DNA of 64,000 nt from assembly GCA_963797005.1 (NCBI GenBank), contig CAWCOF010000025.1, forward strand, positions 1 to 64,000, read 5' to 3'. The notes under the pieces are model-generated. The model was not told the DNA's origin. It made no database searches and saw only the letters and a program-made list of their open reading frames with translations. A program made the position numbers and the translations under genes. Source of the DNA: AWTP1-13 sp963797005. GTDB lineage: Bacteria > Pseudomonadota > Alphaproteobacteria > Rhizobiales > Hyphomicrobiaceae. Below, piece by piece: positions 45,538-54,542 of the stretch (its first letter is position 1; every line of letters starts with the position of its first letter).

Positions 45538-46800
45538 ATGACACTTTTGATCACGCGTAGGCTTGCGGGCGCCGCGGCGCTGGCCGGCAGCGTTGCCGTG
45601 CTTGCCTCCGGTCTATTTACCGCGCCGGCCGCCGCGCAAAAGCCGCCGATCAAGATCGGCTTCTCGATGGCCCTGACCGGGCCGCTCGGCGCCGGCGGCA
45701 AGTCGGCCCTGATCGCCATGGAAATCTGGCGTGACGACGTCAACGCCAAGGGTGGTCTGCTCGGCCGGAAGGTGGAACTCGTCTACAATGACGACCAGAC
45801 CAACCCGGCGAAAGTTCCGGCGATCTATACGAAGCTCATCGATGTCGACAAGGTCGACCTGGTCGTCTCCAGCTACGGCACCAACGTGATCGCGCCGGCG
45901 ATGCCCATCGTCATGCGCAAGAAGATGGTGTTCCCGGCGCTGTTCGGACTGGCGGTCAACGACACCTTCAAATACAACCGCTACTTCCAGATCATGCCGG
46001 CGGGCCCCGTTCCCAAGGAGGACTGGTCGCGCGGCTTCATCGAGATTGCCAAGAGCAAGGGCCTGAAGACCATCGCGCTCGCCGCAGCGGATGCGGAGTT
46101 CGCGCAGAATGCGGTCACCGGCGCGCGCAAGCTTGCGAAGGAAGCCGGCTTCAATATCGTCTATGACAAGTCCTATCCGCCCTCCACCACGGATTATACG
46201 CCGATCGTACGCGCCATGCAGGCGACCAACCCGGACGTCGTCTTTGTCGCGTCCTATCCGCCGGACTCGGTGGGCATGGTCAAGGCTGCCAATGAGCTGA
46301 AGCTCAAGACCAAGCTGTTCGGCGGCGGCATGGTCGGCCTGCAGTTCGCCGCGATCCAGAAGAACCTCGGGCCGATGCTCAACGGCATCGTCAACTACGA
46401 CTTCTGGGTGCCGGCGCCGACGCTGAGCTTCCCGGGCATCGAGGCGTTCCTGACGAAGTATCAGGAGAAGGCCGGTCCGGCGGGCGTCGATCCGCTCGGC
46501 CACTATCTGCCGCCGTGGGCCTATGCCTACATGCAGGTGCTCGGGCAATCGGTGGAGGCCACCAAGGGCGTCGACCAGGGCAAGCTCGCCGACTACATGC
46601 ACAAGACGACGTTCCAAACGATCGTCGGGCCCGTCAAGTTCGGCTCCAACGGCGAGTGGGCGACGACGCGCGTGCTGATGGTGCAGTTCCGCGACATCAA
46701 GCCCAACGACCTCGAGCAGTTCAAGAAGGTCGGCAGCCGCGTGGTGCTCTATCCAGCGTCCGTGAAGTCCGGCGACCTGCAGTTCCCCTACCGGCAGTAG
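45538..46800 (+). CDS. branched-chain amino acid-type ABC transporter substrate-binding protein
   Basis: 420 residues from the ATG at 45538 with GGGAGG 12 bases upstream. The signal peptide AGAAALAGSVAVLASGLFTA ends PAAAQ-KPP. The Peripla_BP_6 fold follows (IKIGFSMALTGPLGAGGKSA, VELVYNDDQTNPAKVPAIYT, VVSSYGTNVIAPAMPIVMRK, FNIVYDKSYPPSTTDYTPIV). It captures the ligand in the periplasm for the LivHMGF-type complex encoded behind it. Neighbouring ring-cleavage genes suggest that an aromatic acid may be carried in place of an amino acid, as for several Liv-type systems. Confidence 0.92.
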   Translation: MTLLITRRLAGAAALAGSVAVLASGLFTAPAAAQKPPIKIGFSMALTGPLGAGGKSALIAMEIWRDDVNAKGGLLGRKVELVYNDDQTNPAKVPAIYTKLIDVDKVDLVVSSYGTNVIAPAMPIVMRKKMVFPALFGLAVNDTFKYNRYFQIMPAGPVPKEDWSRGFIEIAKSKGLKTIALAAADAEFAQNAVTGARKLAKEAGFNIVYDKSYPPSTTDYTPIVRAMQATNPDVVFVASYPPDSVGMVKAANELKLKTKLFGGGMVGLQFAAIQKNLGPMLNGIVNYDFWVPAPTLSFPGIEAFLTKYQEKAGPAGVDPLGHYLPPWAYAYMQVLGQSVEATKGVDQGKLADYMHKTTFQTIVGPVKFGSNGEWATTRVLMVQFRDIKPNDLEQFKKVGSRVVLYPASVKSGDLQFPYRQ

Positions 46801-46852
46801 GGCGCAGCGCTGTTGATTGACTGACCGGGCAACGGGCGCCGCAACGACCGTG

Positions 46853-47731
46853 ATGATCGATCCAGGACTGTTCCTGAACGCAATCGTTTCGGGCCTGTTG
46901 CTCGGAGGCTTCTACACAGCCGTGGCGCTGGGATTGTCGATCGCCTTCGGGCAGCTCGACATCGTCAACATCGCCCATCCCGCCTTCATCATCATCGGCT
47001 CCTATTTCGCCTACATCCTCGGCGCGCATTACGGCTTCGATCCCGTGCTCACGGGCATCCTGTTCACGCCGGTGCTGTTCGTGGCGGGCATCGTCGTCTA
47101 CCGCATCTACTACCTGAGCTTCGAGCGCACAGGCCAGGAGTCGCTCAGCGGGCTCGCCTTCTTCTTCGGCCTCATGTTCATCATCGAGGTGACGCTGATC
47201 ATGATCTACGGCGTCGACTACCGCCTGGTTCGTGCGCCCTACATCGGCCTGAACTGGAAGATCGGCCTCGTCGACATTCCGCTGCGCATGGCCGTGCCGT
47301 TCGTCGTCTCGACCGTCATGACGGTCGGCATCTATCTCTACCTGTCGAAGACGTTCATCGGGCGTGCCATCCTCGCCGTCTCCCAGGATCGCCAGGCCCT
47401 GCAGCTGATGGGCGCCGATCCCGTCAAGATCAAGCAGATCGCCTTCGGGCTGGCGATCGCGACAGCGTCGATCGCGGGCGCGCTGCTGATCATCATCGGT
47501 CCCGTCGAGCCCTCGATCAACCGCGAGTACATCGGCCGGGCCTTCGCCATCGTCGTGCTGGGCGGCATGGGCAGCATAACCGGCACGGTGATCGCCGCCG
47601 TCATCCTCGGCATTGCCGAGAGCTTCGTGCAGACCTTCGCCGGCCCCTCCTGGGCGCCGGCCGTGGCCTTCAGCATCCTGTTGCTTACCCTCGCGGTGAG
47701 GCCGTCCGGTATCCTGGGCAGGCAATCATGA
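46853..47731 (+). CDS. Liv-type ABC transporter permease (LivH family)
   Basis: 292 residues from the ATG at 46853; the GTG just before is an alternative. About eight membrane helices. Family landmarks: FLNAIVSGLLLGGFYTAVAL, GQLDIVNIAHPAFIIIGSYF, AVSQDRQALQLMGADPVKIK (the EAA-like cytoplasmic loop contacting the ATPase) and FAIVVLGGMGSITGTVIAAV. Its stop overlaps the start of the next permease (ATGA), so the two are translationally coupled. Confidence 0.92.
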   Translation: MIDPGLFLNAIVSGLLLGGFYTAVALGLSIAFGQLDIVNIAHPAFIIIGSYFAYILGAHYGFDPVLTGILFTPVLFVAGIVVYRIYYLSFERTGQESLSGLAFFFGLMFIIEVTLIMIYGVDYRLVRAPYIGLNWKIGLVDIPLRMAVPFVVSTVMTVGIYLYLSKTFIGRAILAVSQDRQALQLMGADPVKIKQIAFGLAIATASIAGALLIIIGPVEPSINREYIGRAFAIVVLGGMGSITGTVIAAVILGIAESFVQTFAGPSWAPAVAFSILLLTLAVRPSGILGRQS

Positions 47732-48693
47732 GGTCGGGCGGGTTCTGGGGTCTTATCGTCGGCGCGCTGCTGGCCGGGCTCGCGTTCGTCGCGCTCGGGC
47801 ACAACGAGTACTACTACTTCGCCGGCTATGTGATCCTGCAGTCGATGGTCATGGCGCTCGCCTGGAACATCCTGGGCGGCTTCACCGGCTATGTGAACTT
47901 CGGCAGCGCCGGCTTTTTCGCCGTTGCGGCCTACACGACCATCGCGCTCAACAAGTACTTCGAGGGCATCGACATCCATCCGCCGCTGGTGGCCTACATC
48001 GCGGCGGGCGCGGTCGTGTGCGGGTTGATCGGCCTCGGCACCGGCTATCTGACGCTGCGGTTCAGGGGCGTCTACTTCGCCATAGCCACCCTGGCGCTGG
48101 CCGTGGTCTTCCAGACGCTCGCCAACAACTGGGACTACGTTGGCGGTGCCAGGGGCAGTTACATCCTGACACCCGACCCTCCGCCCTTCTTTTCCAGCTA
48201 CGTCAAGTATCTGTTCCTGTTGATGCTGCTGGTGGCGTTGTTCGCCGTCGTGGTGTCGCGCTACATCGTCTATTCGAAGTTCGGCCGAGGGCTTGCCGCG
48301 GTGCGCGACGACGAGGTTGCCGCCGAGTGCATGGGCGTGCCGACGCTCAAGCTCAAGCTGATCTCGACAACCGTCATGGGCGTACTGATGGGCATGGCGG
48401 GAGCGCCCTATCCCTATTACGTGACCTACGTGGACCCGGTATCGGCGTTCTCGCTGGGGATTGCCGTCAACGCCATCGCCATGCCGATGATCGGCGGCAC
48501 CGCCTACTGGTATGGTCCCGTGATCGGCGCGCTCCTGCTCGGCTCGGCGCAGGAGATCCTGTCGGTCACCATTTCCTCCGAGCTCAACGTGTTTCTCGTC
48601 GGCGTGGTGCTGGTCGGCTTCGTCATACTGGCGCCCAGCGGGCTTATCGGCCTTTTCAGCAACTTGCGTGCGAGGGTGCAGAGCCGTGCCTGA
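47728..48693 (+). CDS. Liv-type ABC transporter permease (LivM family)
   Basis: 321 residues, about nine helices. LAWNILGGFTGYVNFGSAGF, the GYLTLRFRGVYFAIATLALA segment and FGRGLAAVRDDEVAAECMGV (ATPase contact loop) are diagnostic. The late AMPMIGGTAYWYGPVIGALL motif is also standard. It forms the transmembrane channel with the LivH-like partner. The start overlaps the livH-like stop and the end overlaps the GTG of the first ATPase. Confidence 0.92.
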   Translation: MRSGGFWGLIVGALLAGLAFVALGHNEYYYFAGYVILQSMVMALAWNILGGFTGYVNFGSAGFFAVAAYTTIALNKYFEGIDIHPPLVAYIAAGAVVCGLIGLGTGYLTLRFRGVYFAIATLALAVVFQTLANNWDYVGGARGSYILTPDPPPFFSSYVKYLFLLMLLVALFAVVVSRYIVYSKFGRGLAAVRDDEVAAECMGVPTLKLKLISTTVMGVLMGMAGAPYPYYVTYVDPVSAFSLGIAVNAIAMPMIGGTAYWYGPVIGALLLGSAQEILSVTISSELNVFLVGVVLVGFVILAPSGLIGLFSNLRARVQSRA

Positions 48694-49411
48694 GCACATC
48701 CTCACGGTCAAAGCCCTGACCAAGCGCTTCGGCGGCTTCGTGGCGCTCGATGCGGTCGACCTGCATCTGGACGAAGGCGAGCGGCTGGGCCTGATCGGCC
48801 CCAACGGCTCCGGCAAGACGACGATGATCAACTGCATCTCGGGCGCGTTGTTCTGCGACCAGGGGGCGATCACCTTCCGCGGCACCGACGTCACCAGGCT
48901 CGCCGCCCACCGCCGCACGCGCGGGGGCATCGCGCGCAGCTTTCAGATCCCGCGCCCCTTCCGTTCCATGACGGTGCTGCAGAACCTGATGATCCCCATG
49001 GAGTATGTGACCGCGCACCGCGACGGCGGCGGCATGACCGAAGGGGAGGCGCGCGAGCTGCTCGAACTCGTCGGCTTCGGCAAGCGCGCCGACGACAATG
49101 CCGGGCGCCTGACCCAGGTGGACATGCGCAAGCTGGAGCTCGCGCGCGCTCTCGCCGCTAGGCCGCACCTCCTCATCTCCGACGAGGCGATGGCGGGCCT
49201 GTCTAGCTCGGAAGTGGACGAGATCCTCGACATCCTGTTCAAGCTCAACGCGCGCGGCGTCGCCGTGATCATGATCGAGCACATCATGCGCGCGGTCCTG
49301 CGCTTCTCGGAGCGGGTCGTCGTGCTCGATGCCGGCCGCAAGATCGCGGAGGGCACGCCGGCCGAGATCGTCAAGAACCCCGAAGTGGAGAAGGCCTACC
49401 TTGGCGTGTAG
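48686..49411 (+). CDS. Liv-type ABC transporter ATP-binding protein (LivG family)
   Basis: 241 residues from the GTG at 48686, which lies inside the livM-like 3' end. Walker A GPNGSGKTTM, LivG-specific ARSFQIPRPFRSMTVLQNL, signature region RLTQVDMRKLELARALA (atypical for LSGGQ), Walker B LLISDEAMAGL and switch His in MIEHIMRAVL. It hydrolyses ATP to drive import. The Asp-Glu of Walker B is present as SDEA. The replaced signature motif is common in this subgroup. Confidence 0.92.
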   Translation: MPEHILTVKALTKRFGGFVALDAVDLHLDEGERLGLIGPNGSGKTTMINCISGALFCDQGAITFRGTDVTRLAAHRRTRGGIARSFQIPRPFRSMTVLQNLMIPMEYVTAHRDGGGMTEGEARELLELVGFGKRADDNAGRLTQVDMRKLELARALAARPHLLISDEAMAGLSSSEVDEILDILFKLNARGVAVIMIEHIMRAVLRFSERVVVLDAGRKIAEGTPAEIVKNPEVEKAYLGV

Positions 49412-50129
49412 CATCGAGATCACCGACATCGAGGCGGGCTACGGCTCGGTGCGCGTGCTGCACGGTGTGTCGATCTCGGTCAACGACGGCGAGACGGTGG
49501 TGCTGCTCGGCTCGAACGGGAACGGCAAGAGCACGCTGATCAAGTGTATCGCCGGCCTGGTGACGCCGAGCGCGGGGGCGGTGGTTTTCAAGGCCGACGG
49601 GCAGGAGACCGATCTCGTCGGCCGTACGCCGGAGGAGATCGTCGGCCTCGGCGTGGCCCTCGTGCCGGAAGGGCGGCGGCTGTTTCCTGCGCTGACGGTG
49701 GAAGAGAACCTGATGCTCGGTGCCTACCGGAAGGCGGCGCGCCGCAACATCCATAGCAATCTCGATTTCGTCCTCACGACCTTTCCCGTGCTGGCCGAAC
49801 GGCGCAACCAGCTCGCCGGCTCCATGAGCGGCGGCGAGCAGCAGATGGTGGCGGTGGCGCGCGCGCTGATGTCGGAGCCCAAGCTGCTGCTGGTCGACGA
49901 GCCGTCGGTTGGGCTGGCGCCCATCCTGGTGAGCCGCATGATCGCCAAGATCAAGGAGCTGAAGGAGCAGCGCAACCTCACGGTGCTGATGGCGGAGCAG
50001 AACTTCAACCAGGCGATCAAGATCGCCGACCGCGGCTACGTCATCGTGCACGGCGAGATCGAGTTCGAGGGCAAGGCCGGCGACCTCGCCAACAACGAGA
50101 TCATCAAGCAGTACTATCTGGGTGCCTGA
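49401..50129 (+). CDS. Liv-type ABC transporter ATP-binding protein (LivF family)
   Basis: 242 residues with a TTG start at 49401 inside the livG-like end (GGAG ten bases upstream). Walker A LGSNGNGKSTLIKCI, LivF landmark GVALVPEGRRLFPALTVEEN, signature SMSGGEQQMVAVARAL, Walker B LLLVDEPSVGLAPILV and switch MAEQNFNQAI. It completes a five-component importer. The next gene starts 53 bases later on the same strand. Confidence 0.92.
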   Translation: MACSIEITDIEAGYGSVRVLHGVSISVNDGETVVLLGSNGNGKSTLIKCIAGLVTPSAGAVVFKADGQETDLVGRTPEEIVGLGVALVPEGRRLFPALTVEENLMLGAYRKAARRNIHSNLDFVLTTFPVLAERRNQLAGSMSGGEQQMVAVARALMSEPKLLLVDEPSVGLAPILVSRMIAKIKELKEQRNLTVLMAEQNFNQAIKIADRGYVIVHGEIEFEGKAGDLANNEIIKQYYLGA

Positions 50130-50182
50130 GCCGGCCCATCGGCCCGGCGCCTGCATTTCTGCGGAAGCCACGTGAGGCAAGG

Positions 50183-51413
50183 ATGGCACGCCCTGTGCGC
50201 CGCGCTGTCGTGATCGGCGGCTCGATGAGCGGGCTGTTCGCCGGCCTCTATCTGCGGCGCCAGGGCTGGCAGGTCGACGTCTTCGAGCGCTCGCCGGTGG
50301 CGCTCATCGGGCGCGGCGCCGGCATCATGACGCATCCCGAGATGCATCGGGCGCTGGCCGATCTGGGCCTCGACTCGACGCGCGATTTCGGGGTCGAGGT
50401 CGAGGGTCGCCTGGTGCTCGACCGCGCTGGGAATGTGATCTGCGAGCGTGCCCTTCCTCAGACGGCAACCTCCTGGAACCGCCTGTTCGAGCTCCTCAAG
50501 GCAGCCTTCGGTGCCGAGCACTACCACCTGGGTCGGGAGCTCAGCGGCGTCTCGCAGACGGCGGACTCGGTGGTGGCCCATTTCACCGACGGCAGCGTGG
50601 AAACCGCCGATCTGTTGGTGGGCGCCGACGGCTTCCGCTCGAGCGTGCGCGCGCTTGTCCTCCCTGGTGCCAGGCCGTGCTATGCAGGGTACGTCGGCTG
50701 GCGCGGACTGGCGGACGAGGCGGCGATCGCCGCCATCTTGGCCCCCAAGGTGTTCGCGAGCCTGGCCTTCGTGCTGCCGCCGGCCGAGCAGTTCCTGGGC
50801 TATCCGGTGGCGGGGCCCGGCAACGACCTGAGACCCGGCCGGCGCAGCTGGAACATCGTCTGGTATCGCCCTGCCGATGAGTCGGCCGACGTGCCGCGGC
50901 TCCTCACCGACGAGAGCGGCCACACGCACGAGCTGTCGATCCCGCCGCCGCTGATTGCGCGCCAGGTGGTGGCCGAGATGCGCGAGGCGGCGACGCGCAT
51001 GCTTCCGCCGAGCATGTGCGCCGTGCTCGACCGCATCGATCAGCCGTTCCTGCAGCCGATCTATGATCTGGAAAGCGAGCGACTGGCATTCGGGCGCGTG
51101 GCGCTGATGGGCGATGCGGCGTTCGTCGTGCGCCCGCACGTCGGCGCCGGCATCGTCAAGGGGATGGAGGATGCCGCCGCCCTCGCGGAAGCGCTTGCCA
51201 GGAGAAGGAAACGTGGCGGCGGCCTTGGGCGCCTATGAGGCGCGGCGCATCGTTGCCGGCCGAGCCTATGTCGCCCAGGCGCGGCTGCTGGGCTGCTATC
51301 TCAGGCGCCACTTCGATACGGACGAGGAGCGCGAGAGGGCGGCTTACTACGCCGACCCAGCACGCGTGTTGGCCGAGACGGCCGTACTGGACTTCCTGCA
51401 CAATCAGGGCTGA
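50183..51413 (+). CDS. FAD-dependent monooxygenase (dihydroxypyridine hydroxylase-like), one frameshift
   Basis: From the ATG at 50183: dinucleotide fold VVIGGSMSGLFAGLYLRRQG, VDVFERSP, GRGAGIMTHPEM, then LLVGADGFRSSVRALVLPG and the second FAD motif VALMGDAAFVVRPHVGAGIV. Near 51203 the frame shifts and continues EGNVAAALGAYEARRIVAGR to 51413, the expected C-terminal helix. Total about 410 residues. GGSMSGL in place of GGGIGGL is typical of the 2,6-dihydroxypyridine 3-monooxygenase group. It likely hydroxylates the compound imported by the preceding ABC system. Confidence 0.87.
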
Positions 51414-51430
51414 GGCGCGTTCGCCGTCGC

Positions 51431-54400
51431 CTATTCGGCCGCGATGCGCACCGGTGTCGATTGCGTGTGCTCGGGTTCGGCAGACGCCTCCTCGCCGGGC
51501 CCCACCAGGCGGCTGAAGAGGCGCCAGCTCACGCGCGCGATATCGTCCATCACCGCGAACACCGCCGGCACGAACACCAGCGACAGCAGCGTGGAGGACA
51601 TCAGGCCGCCGATCACGGCAATGGCCATCGGCGCACGGAACTCGCCGCCCGAGCCCTCGCCCAGCGCCGAGGGCAGCATGCCGCCGATCATGGCAATGGT
51701 GGTCATGATGATCGGGCGGGCGCGCTTGCGGCCGGCGTCGACGATCGCCTCCGTGCGCGCAATGCCGCGCTTCATCTCCTCGACGGCGAAGTCGGCGAGC
51801 ATGATGGCGTTCTTGGTGACGATGCCCATCAGCATCAGGATGCCGATGACGACGGGGAGGCTGATCGGCTTGGCGGTGATGGCGAGCGCCACGATGGCGC
51901 CGCCGATCGACAAGGGCAGCGAGAAGAGGATGGTGACCGGCTGCAGGAAGCTGCCGAACAGCAGCACCAGCACGGCATAGACCATCATGATGCCGGCACC
52001 CATGGCCTTGGCGAAGCTTTCGAACACCTCGCCCATCACCTCGGCGTCGCCGAACTGTTTGATCACCACCCCCTCGGGGAGACTCTTGGCGGCGGGCTGC
52101 GCCATCACCCGCGCGACGGCATTGCCGAGCGGCACGTCGCCGACAAGGTCGGCGCTGATCACCACGCGGCGGCTGCGGTCGTAGCGGTCGATCGCGGTCG
52201 GGCCCTGGCCCAGCTCGAAGCGCGCCACCGCCGAGAGGGGCACCGCCGCGCCCGAGGCCGTCGCCACCTTCAGCGATTCCAGGATCTGCCGGTTGCTGCG
52301 CGCGGCCTCGTCGAGCTGGACGCGGATCGGCACCTGCCGGTCACCCACGTCGAGCTTGGCGAGGTTGGCGCCGATGTCGCCGATGGTGGCAATCCGCACG
52401 GCCTCGGAGATGGCCTCGGTGGAGACGCCGAGCTCGGCGGCGATGTCCGTGATCGGCACGACGCGCAGCTCGGGCCGGTCGAGCTCGGCGGAGGAGACGA
52501 CGTTGGCAAGCAGCGGGATGCGCTTGGCCTGGCTGGTCAGATCCGCCGCCACGCGGGAAACGGCGTCGGCGTCGCGCCCGGAGGCCACGAGCTGGAACTG
52601 GCGCTGGCCGTTGTCCTTGAGGAACCACAGGCGGATGTCGGGGACGCCGGCGAGGCTGCGGCCGATCGCCTGGCGGATCTGGTCCTGGCTCAGCGTGCGC
52701 TTGCCCTTGGGCACCAGATTGATGATGAGCGTCGCCTTGCGCACCTCGCTGCCCGATCCCAGGATGCGGCCGCCGTTGACGAACACGCTGTTGACCTCCG
52801 GCCGCTCGCGGATCGTGCGGGCGATGCGCGCGGTCACGTCGCGGGTCTCGTTCATGCGCGTTCCCGGCGGCAGCTCGATCGCCAGCAGCAGGCGGCTGGT
52901 GTCGTCGGCCGGCAGGAAGCCGGAGGGGAGCAGGTAGAAGCTGCCGATGGAGCCGGCGAAGATGGCAAGACCCAGCGCGACTGCCAGATAATGGTGGCGG
53001 ACCGACCAGCGCACGAGGCGGGTATAGGCCCTGAGCAGCCAGCCCTCCTTGTCCTGGTGGCGCGTCGTTCGCATGAAGTAGGCGGCGAGCAGCGGCGTGA
53101 TCAGCCGCGCGACCAGCAGCGAGAAGAACACCGCGAACGCCACCACCAGGCCGAACTGCTTGAAGTACTGGCCGGCGATCCCGCCCATGAAGCTCACCGG
53201 CACGAACACGGCGATGATGGTCATGGTGATGGCGATGACGGCGAGGCCGATCTCGTCGGCGGCCTCCATGGCGGCGCGATAGGGCGATTTGCCCTGGCGC
53301 ATGTGGCGCACGATGTTCTCGATCTCGACGATGGCGTCGTCGACCAGGATGCCGGTGACGATGGTGATGGCGAGCAGGCTGACGAGGTTGAGCGAGAAGC
53401 CCGCCACATCGATGGCCCAGAACGCGGGAACGATGGAGAGCGGCAGCGCAATGGCCGCGATGACGGTCGCGCGCCAGTCGCGCAGGAAGATGAACACCAC
53501 GGCGATGGCGAGGATGGCGCCCTCGATCAGGGTCGTCATGGTCGAGCGATAGGCGCCGTAGGTGTACTCCACCATCGTGTCGATGCGCTTAAGCTCGACG
53601 TCGGGGTGCGCCTCCTGCAGCTCAGCGATCTTCCTGGCGACGTCGCCGGCCACCACCACGTCGCTGGCGCCCTTGGCGCGCGAGATGGCGAAGCCGACCA
53701 CCGGCCTGCCGTCGAGCGTGGCGAAGGTGCGCTGCTCGGCGATGCTGTCGGTGACGGAGCCCAGCTGGTCGAGGCGCACCTTGCGGCCCCTCGGCAGCGC
53801 GATCATGGTGGCGGCGAGGTCGGCCACGCTCTGCTTGCCGGCCAGCGTGCGGATGGCCTGCTCGCGGCCGGCAATCTCGCCGCGGCCGCCCGCGAGATCG
53901 ACGTTGGTGGCCCTGAGCTGTCGGTTGACGTCGCCGGCGGTGATGCCGAAGGCGAGCAGCCGGTCTGGGTCGAGGGCGATGCGGATCTCCCGGTCGGCGC
54001 CGCCGACGCGCTCGATCTGCGATACGCCCTTCACGCCCTGCAGGGCGCGGATGACCGTATCATCGACGAACCAGGAGAGCTGCTCGGGCGTCATGCCCGG
54101 CGCGCGCGCGGCGTAGGTGACGATCGGCAGCCCCTCGATCTCGAGCCGCTGCACGATCGGCTCGTCGATGGTACGCGGCAGGTCGCTGCGGATGCGCGCG
54201 ATGGCATCCTTGACGTCGTTGAGGGCGCGGTCCTGGTTCACCTCCAGCCGGAACTCGATCATCGTCACCGACGAGCCCTCGGTGACGGTCGAGGTCTGGT
54301 GCTTGACGCCGTTGACCCCGGCGACGGCGTCCTCGATCTTCTTGGTGACCTGCGTCTCGAGCTCCGACGGCGCCGCGCCCGACTGGTAGACGCGCACCTG

Positions 54401-54541
54401 CACGATCGGAATGTCGATGTTGGGAAAGCGCGTGACCGCCAGCTGTCCGAAGCTGACGTAGCCGAGCGCGATCAGCACCATGAACAGCACCAGCGACGGC
54501 ACCGGCTGGCGGATCGACCAGGCTGAGATGTTCCAGTTCAT
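51431..54541 (-). CDS. RND-family efflux permease
   Basis: 1,036 residues with 12 predicted helices and two large periplasmic loops. Key features: N-terminal SLVLFMVLIALGYVSFGQLA, RFPNIDIP, proton-relay aspartates in GILVDDAIVEIENIVRHM, GIAGQYFKQFGLVVAFAVFF, and C-terminal FGSFLQPVTILFSLPLSIGG, GIVTKNAIMLADFAVEEM. This is the hydrophobic/amphiphilic exporter type (AcrB/MdtC-like). It starts one base after the adaptor gene stop on the same strand. No outer-membrane TolC-type gene is nearby, so it must borrow one. Confidence 0.95.
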   Translation of the reverse strand: MNWNISAWSIRQPVPSLVLFMVLIALGYVSFGQLAVTRFPNIDIPIVQVRVYQSGAAPSELETQVTKKIEDAVAGVNGVKHQTSTVTEGSSVTMIEFRLEVNQDRALNDVKDAIARIRSDLPRTIDEPIVQRLEIEGLPIVTYAARAPGMTPEQLSWFVDDTVIRALQGVKGVSQIERVGGADREIRIALDPDRLLAFGITAGDVNRQLRATNVDLAGGRGEIAGREQAIRTLAGKQSVADLAATMIALPRGRKVRLDQLGSVTDSIAEQRTFATLDGRPVVGFAISRAKGASDVVVAGDVARKIAELQEAHPDVELKRIDTMVEYTYGAYRSTMTTLIEGAILAIAVVFIFLRDWRATVIAAIALPLSIVPAFWAIDVAGFSLNLVSLLAITIVTGILVDDAIVEIENIVRHMRQGKSPYRAAMEAADEIGLAVIAITMTIIAVFVPVSFMGGIAGQYFKQFGLVVAFAVFFSLLVARLITPLLAAYFMRTTRHQDKEGWLLRAYTRLVRWSVRHHYLAVALGLAIFAGSIGSFYLLPSGFLPADDTSRLLLAIELPPGTRMNETRDVTARIARTIRERPEVNSVFVNGGRILGSGSEVRKATLIINLVPKGKRTLSQDQIRQAIGRSLAGVPDIRLWFLKDNGQRQFQLVASGRDADAVSRVAADLTSQAKRIPLLANVVSSAELDRPELRVVPITDIAAELGVSTEAISEAVRIATIGDIGANLAKLDVGDRQVPIRVQLDEAARSNRQILESLKVATASGAAVPLSAVARFELGQGPTAIDRYDRSRRVVISADLVGDVPLGNAVARVMAQPAAKSLPEGVVIKQFGDAEVMGEVFESFAKAMGAGIMMVYAVLVLLFGSFLQPVTILFSLPLSIGGAIVALAITAKPISLPVVIGILMLMGIVTKNAIMLADFAVEEMKRGIARTEAIVDAGRKRARPIIMTTIAMIGGMLPSALGEGSGGEFRAPMAIAVIGGLMSSTLLSLVFVPAVFAVMDDIARVSWRLFSRLVGPGEEASAEPEHTQSTPVRIAAE

Positions 54542-54542
54542 A

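Noticed and set aside
51461..54526. Open frame of about 1,020 codons on the plus strand
   Set aside because: It is antisense to the RND pump, is rich in His, Gly, Asp and Arg from GC-skewed codons, and has no domain. It is a shadow of the real gene.
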